DNA of 6,655 bases. It comes from an uncultured Gammaproteobacteria bacterium. GTDB lineage: Bacteria > Pseudomonadota > Gammaproteobacteria > GCA-002705445 > GCA-002716945. Below the pieces are notes generated by a model. It was not told where the DNA came from. It searched no databases and saw only the letters and a list, made by a program, of their open reading frames with translations. This document shows, in pieces, positions 6,213-6,655 of the stretch; within the stretch, counting starts at the first letter, position 1; every line of letters starts with the position of its first letter. Where the stretch lies: NCBI GenBank assembly GCA_913046125.1, contig CAJWRL010000048.1:1-6655 (forward strand), in the 5' to 3' direction. The translations under genes and the position numbers were made by a program.

Positions 6213-6655
6213 ATGGTCAGAGTAAGATTATCAAGAGGCGGCGGAAAAAAAAGGCCCTATTATCATATCGTTGTTGTAGATCAAAAGTCTAAAAGAGATG
6301 GAAAATGTATTGAGAGAATAGGCAGCTACGATCCTAATTTAGAAAATGAAAAAAGAATTACGCTAAAACAGGACAGACTTGAGTATTGGCTGAATCAAGG
6401 TGCTCAAATGTCAGACAGAGTAAGACTACTACAGAAATATTCGCTTGATCCAGATAACCTTGAGAAGAGATCGAAGATTAAGAGTGAGTTACTAGAGAAA
6501 AATAGAATAAAAAAACAAAATGCTAAAGAATCAGAAGAAGCACCAGCTGAAGAAGTAAAAGCTGAAGAAGTAAAAGCTGATGAAGCACCAGCTGAAGAAG
6601 TAAAAGCTGAAGAAGCGCCAGCTGAAGAAGCACCAGCTGAAGAAGTAAAAGCTGA
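6213..6655 (+). CDS. rpsP: 30S ribosomal protein S16 with an Ala/Glu-rich C-terminal tail, 3'-truncated by the window
   Basis: Component of the small ribosomal subunit that helps assembly and stabilises the 5' domain of 16S rRNA. 147 complete codons are visible and the frame is still open at the window end. Residues 1 to about 80 are the S16 core: MVRVRLSRGGGKKRPYYHIV (1-20), DGKCIERIGSYDP (29-41), then DRLEYWLNQGAQMSDRVRLL (54-73). E. coli S16 is 82 aa, so at least 65 residues are extra. The extension starts with a basic helical part (about 81-105) and continues from residue 110 as five-residue repeats of APAEE and VKAEE. The start follows a GAGG ribosome site and a strong promoter. In many gammaproteobacteria rpsP is followed by rimM, trmD and rplS (beyond the window) and preceded by ffh, which is absent here. 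Confidence 0.95.
   Translation, partial: MVRVRLSRGGGKKRPYYHIVVVDQKSKRDGKCIERIGSYDPNLENEKRITLKQDRLEYWLNQGAQMSDRVRLLQKYSLDPDNLEKRSKIKSELLEKNRIKKQNAKESEEAPAEEVKAEEVKADEAPAEEVKAEEAPAEEAPAEEVKA
6540..6655 (+). repeat. 15-bp tandem repeat encoding (A-P/V-K)-A-E-E units in the S16 tail
   Basis: Seven complete 15-bp units and most of an eighth are visible, and the array runs past the window edge. Order of the encoded units: APAEE, VKAEE, VKADE, APAEE, VKAEE, APAEE, APAEE, VKAE. All units share GCTGAAGAA apart from one GAT variant, and they alternate between a GCACCA/GCGCCA head and a GTAAAA head. Because the unit is a multiple of three, slippage or unequal recombination would change tail length without breaking the frame. 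Confidence 0.95.

Noticed and set aside
6540..6655. CRISPR-like or non-coding satellite array
   Set aside because: The units are contiguous with no spacers, are 15 bp long and stay in the S16 reading frame, so they are coding repeats.

Overview
The window looks like a stretch of chromosome from a low-GC gammaproteobacterium, probably a streamlined marine lineage of the SAR86 or similar type. The pointers are BamC (a lipoprotein of proteobacterial outer-membrane assembly), the corB-ypjD pair beside rpsP and the xseB-dxs pair, both gammaproteobacterial gene neighbourhoods, together with strong A+T richness and very tight packing. The lineage is inference; the gene families are read directly from the translations. 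There is no sign of a mobile element, CRISPR array, prophage or tRNA/rRNA gene.

Layout: (1) 1-726, plus strand: the 3' part of bamC, cut by the window start. It carries an unexpected SHOCT-like segment. (2) 730-6034, minus strand: six tightly packed genes transcribed leftward in the order ypjD, corB, xseB, dxs, queD, folE2. Junctions are 9 nt apart, 8 nt overlap, 14 nt overlap, 1 nt overlap and 15 nt apart, so this is very probably one transcript. It meets bamC tail to tail with 3 nt between the stops. (3) 6035-6212: the only real intergenic region, a divergent control region with a strong extended -10 promoter for rpsP and a weaker candidate for the operon. (4) 6213 to the window end, plus strand: rpsP (ribosomal protein S16), which runs off the edge inside a 15-bp tandem repeat encoding an Ala/Glu-rich tail.

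How the genes fit together: dxs makes DXP, the first intermediate of MEP isoprenoid synthesis and also a thiamine and pyridoxal precursor. folE2 makes 7,8-dihydroneopterin triphosphate from GTP, the entry point to folate and to queuosine; queD uses that product for the queuosine branch. xseB is the small subunit of exonuclease VII. corB and ypjD are membrane proteins of a conserved but poorly understood pair (CNNM/CBS transporter-like and CcsA-like).

The window is mostly ordinary housekeeping DNA. The points worth a second look are the SHOCT-like insertion in BamC, the absence of ispA between xseB and dxs, the absence of ffh next to rpsP, queD lying between dxs and folE2, the repeat-encoded S16 tail, and an inverted repeat that brackets the rpsP -10 element. 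I did not find a convincing new multi-gene system.
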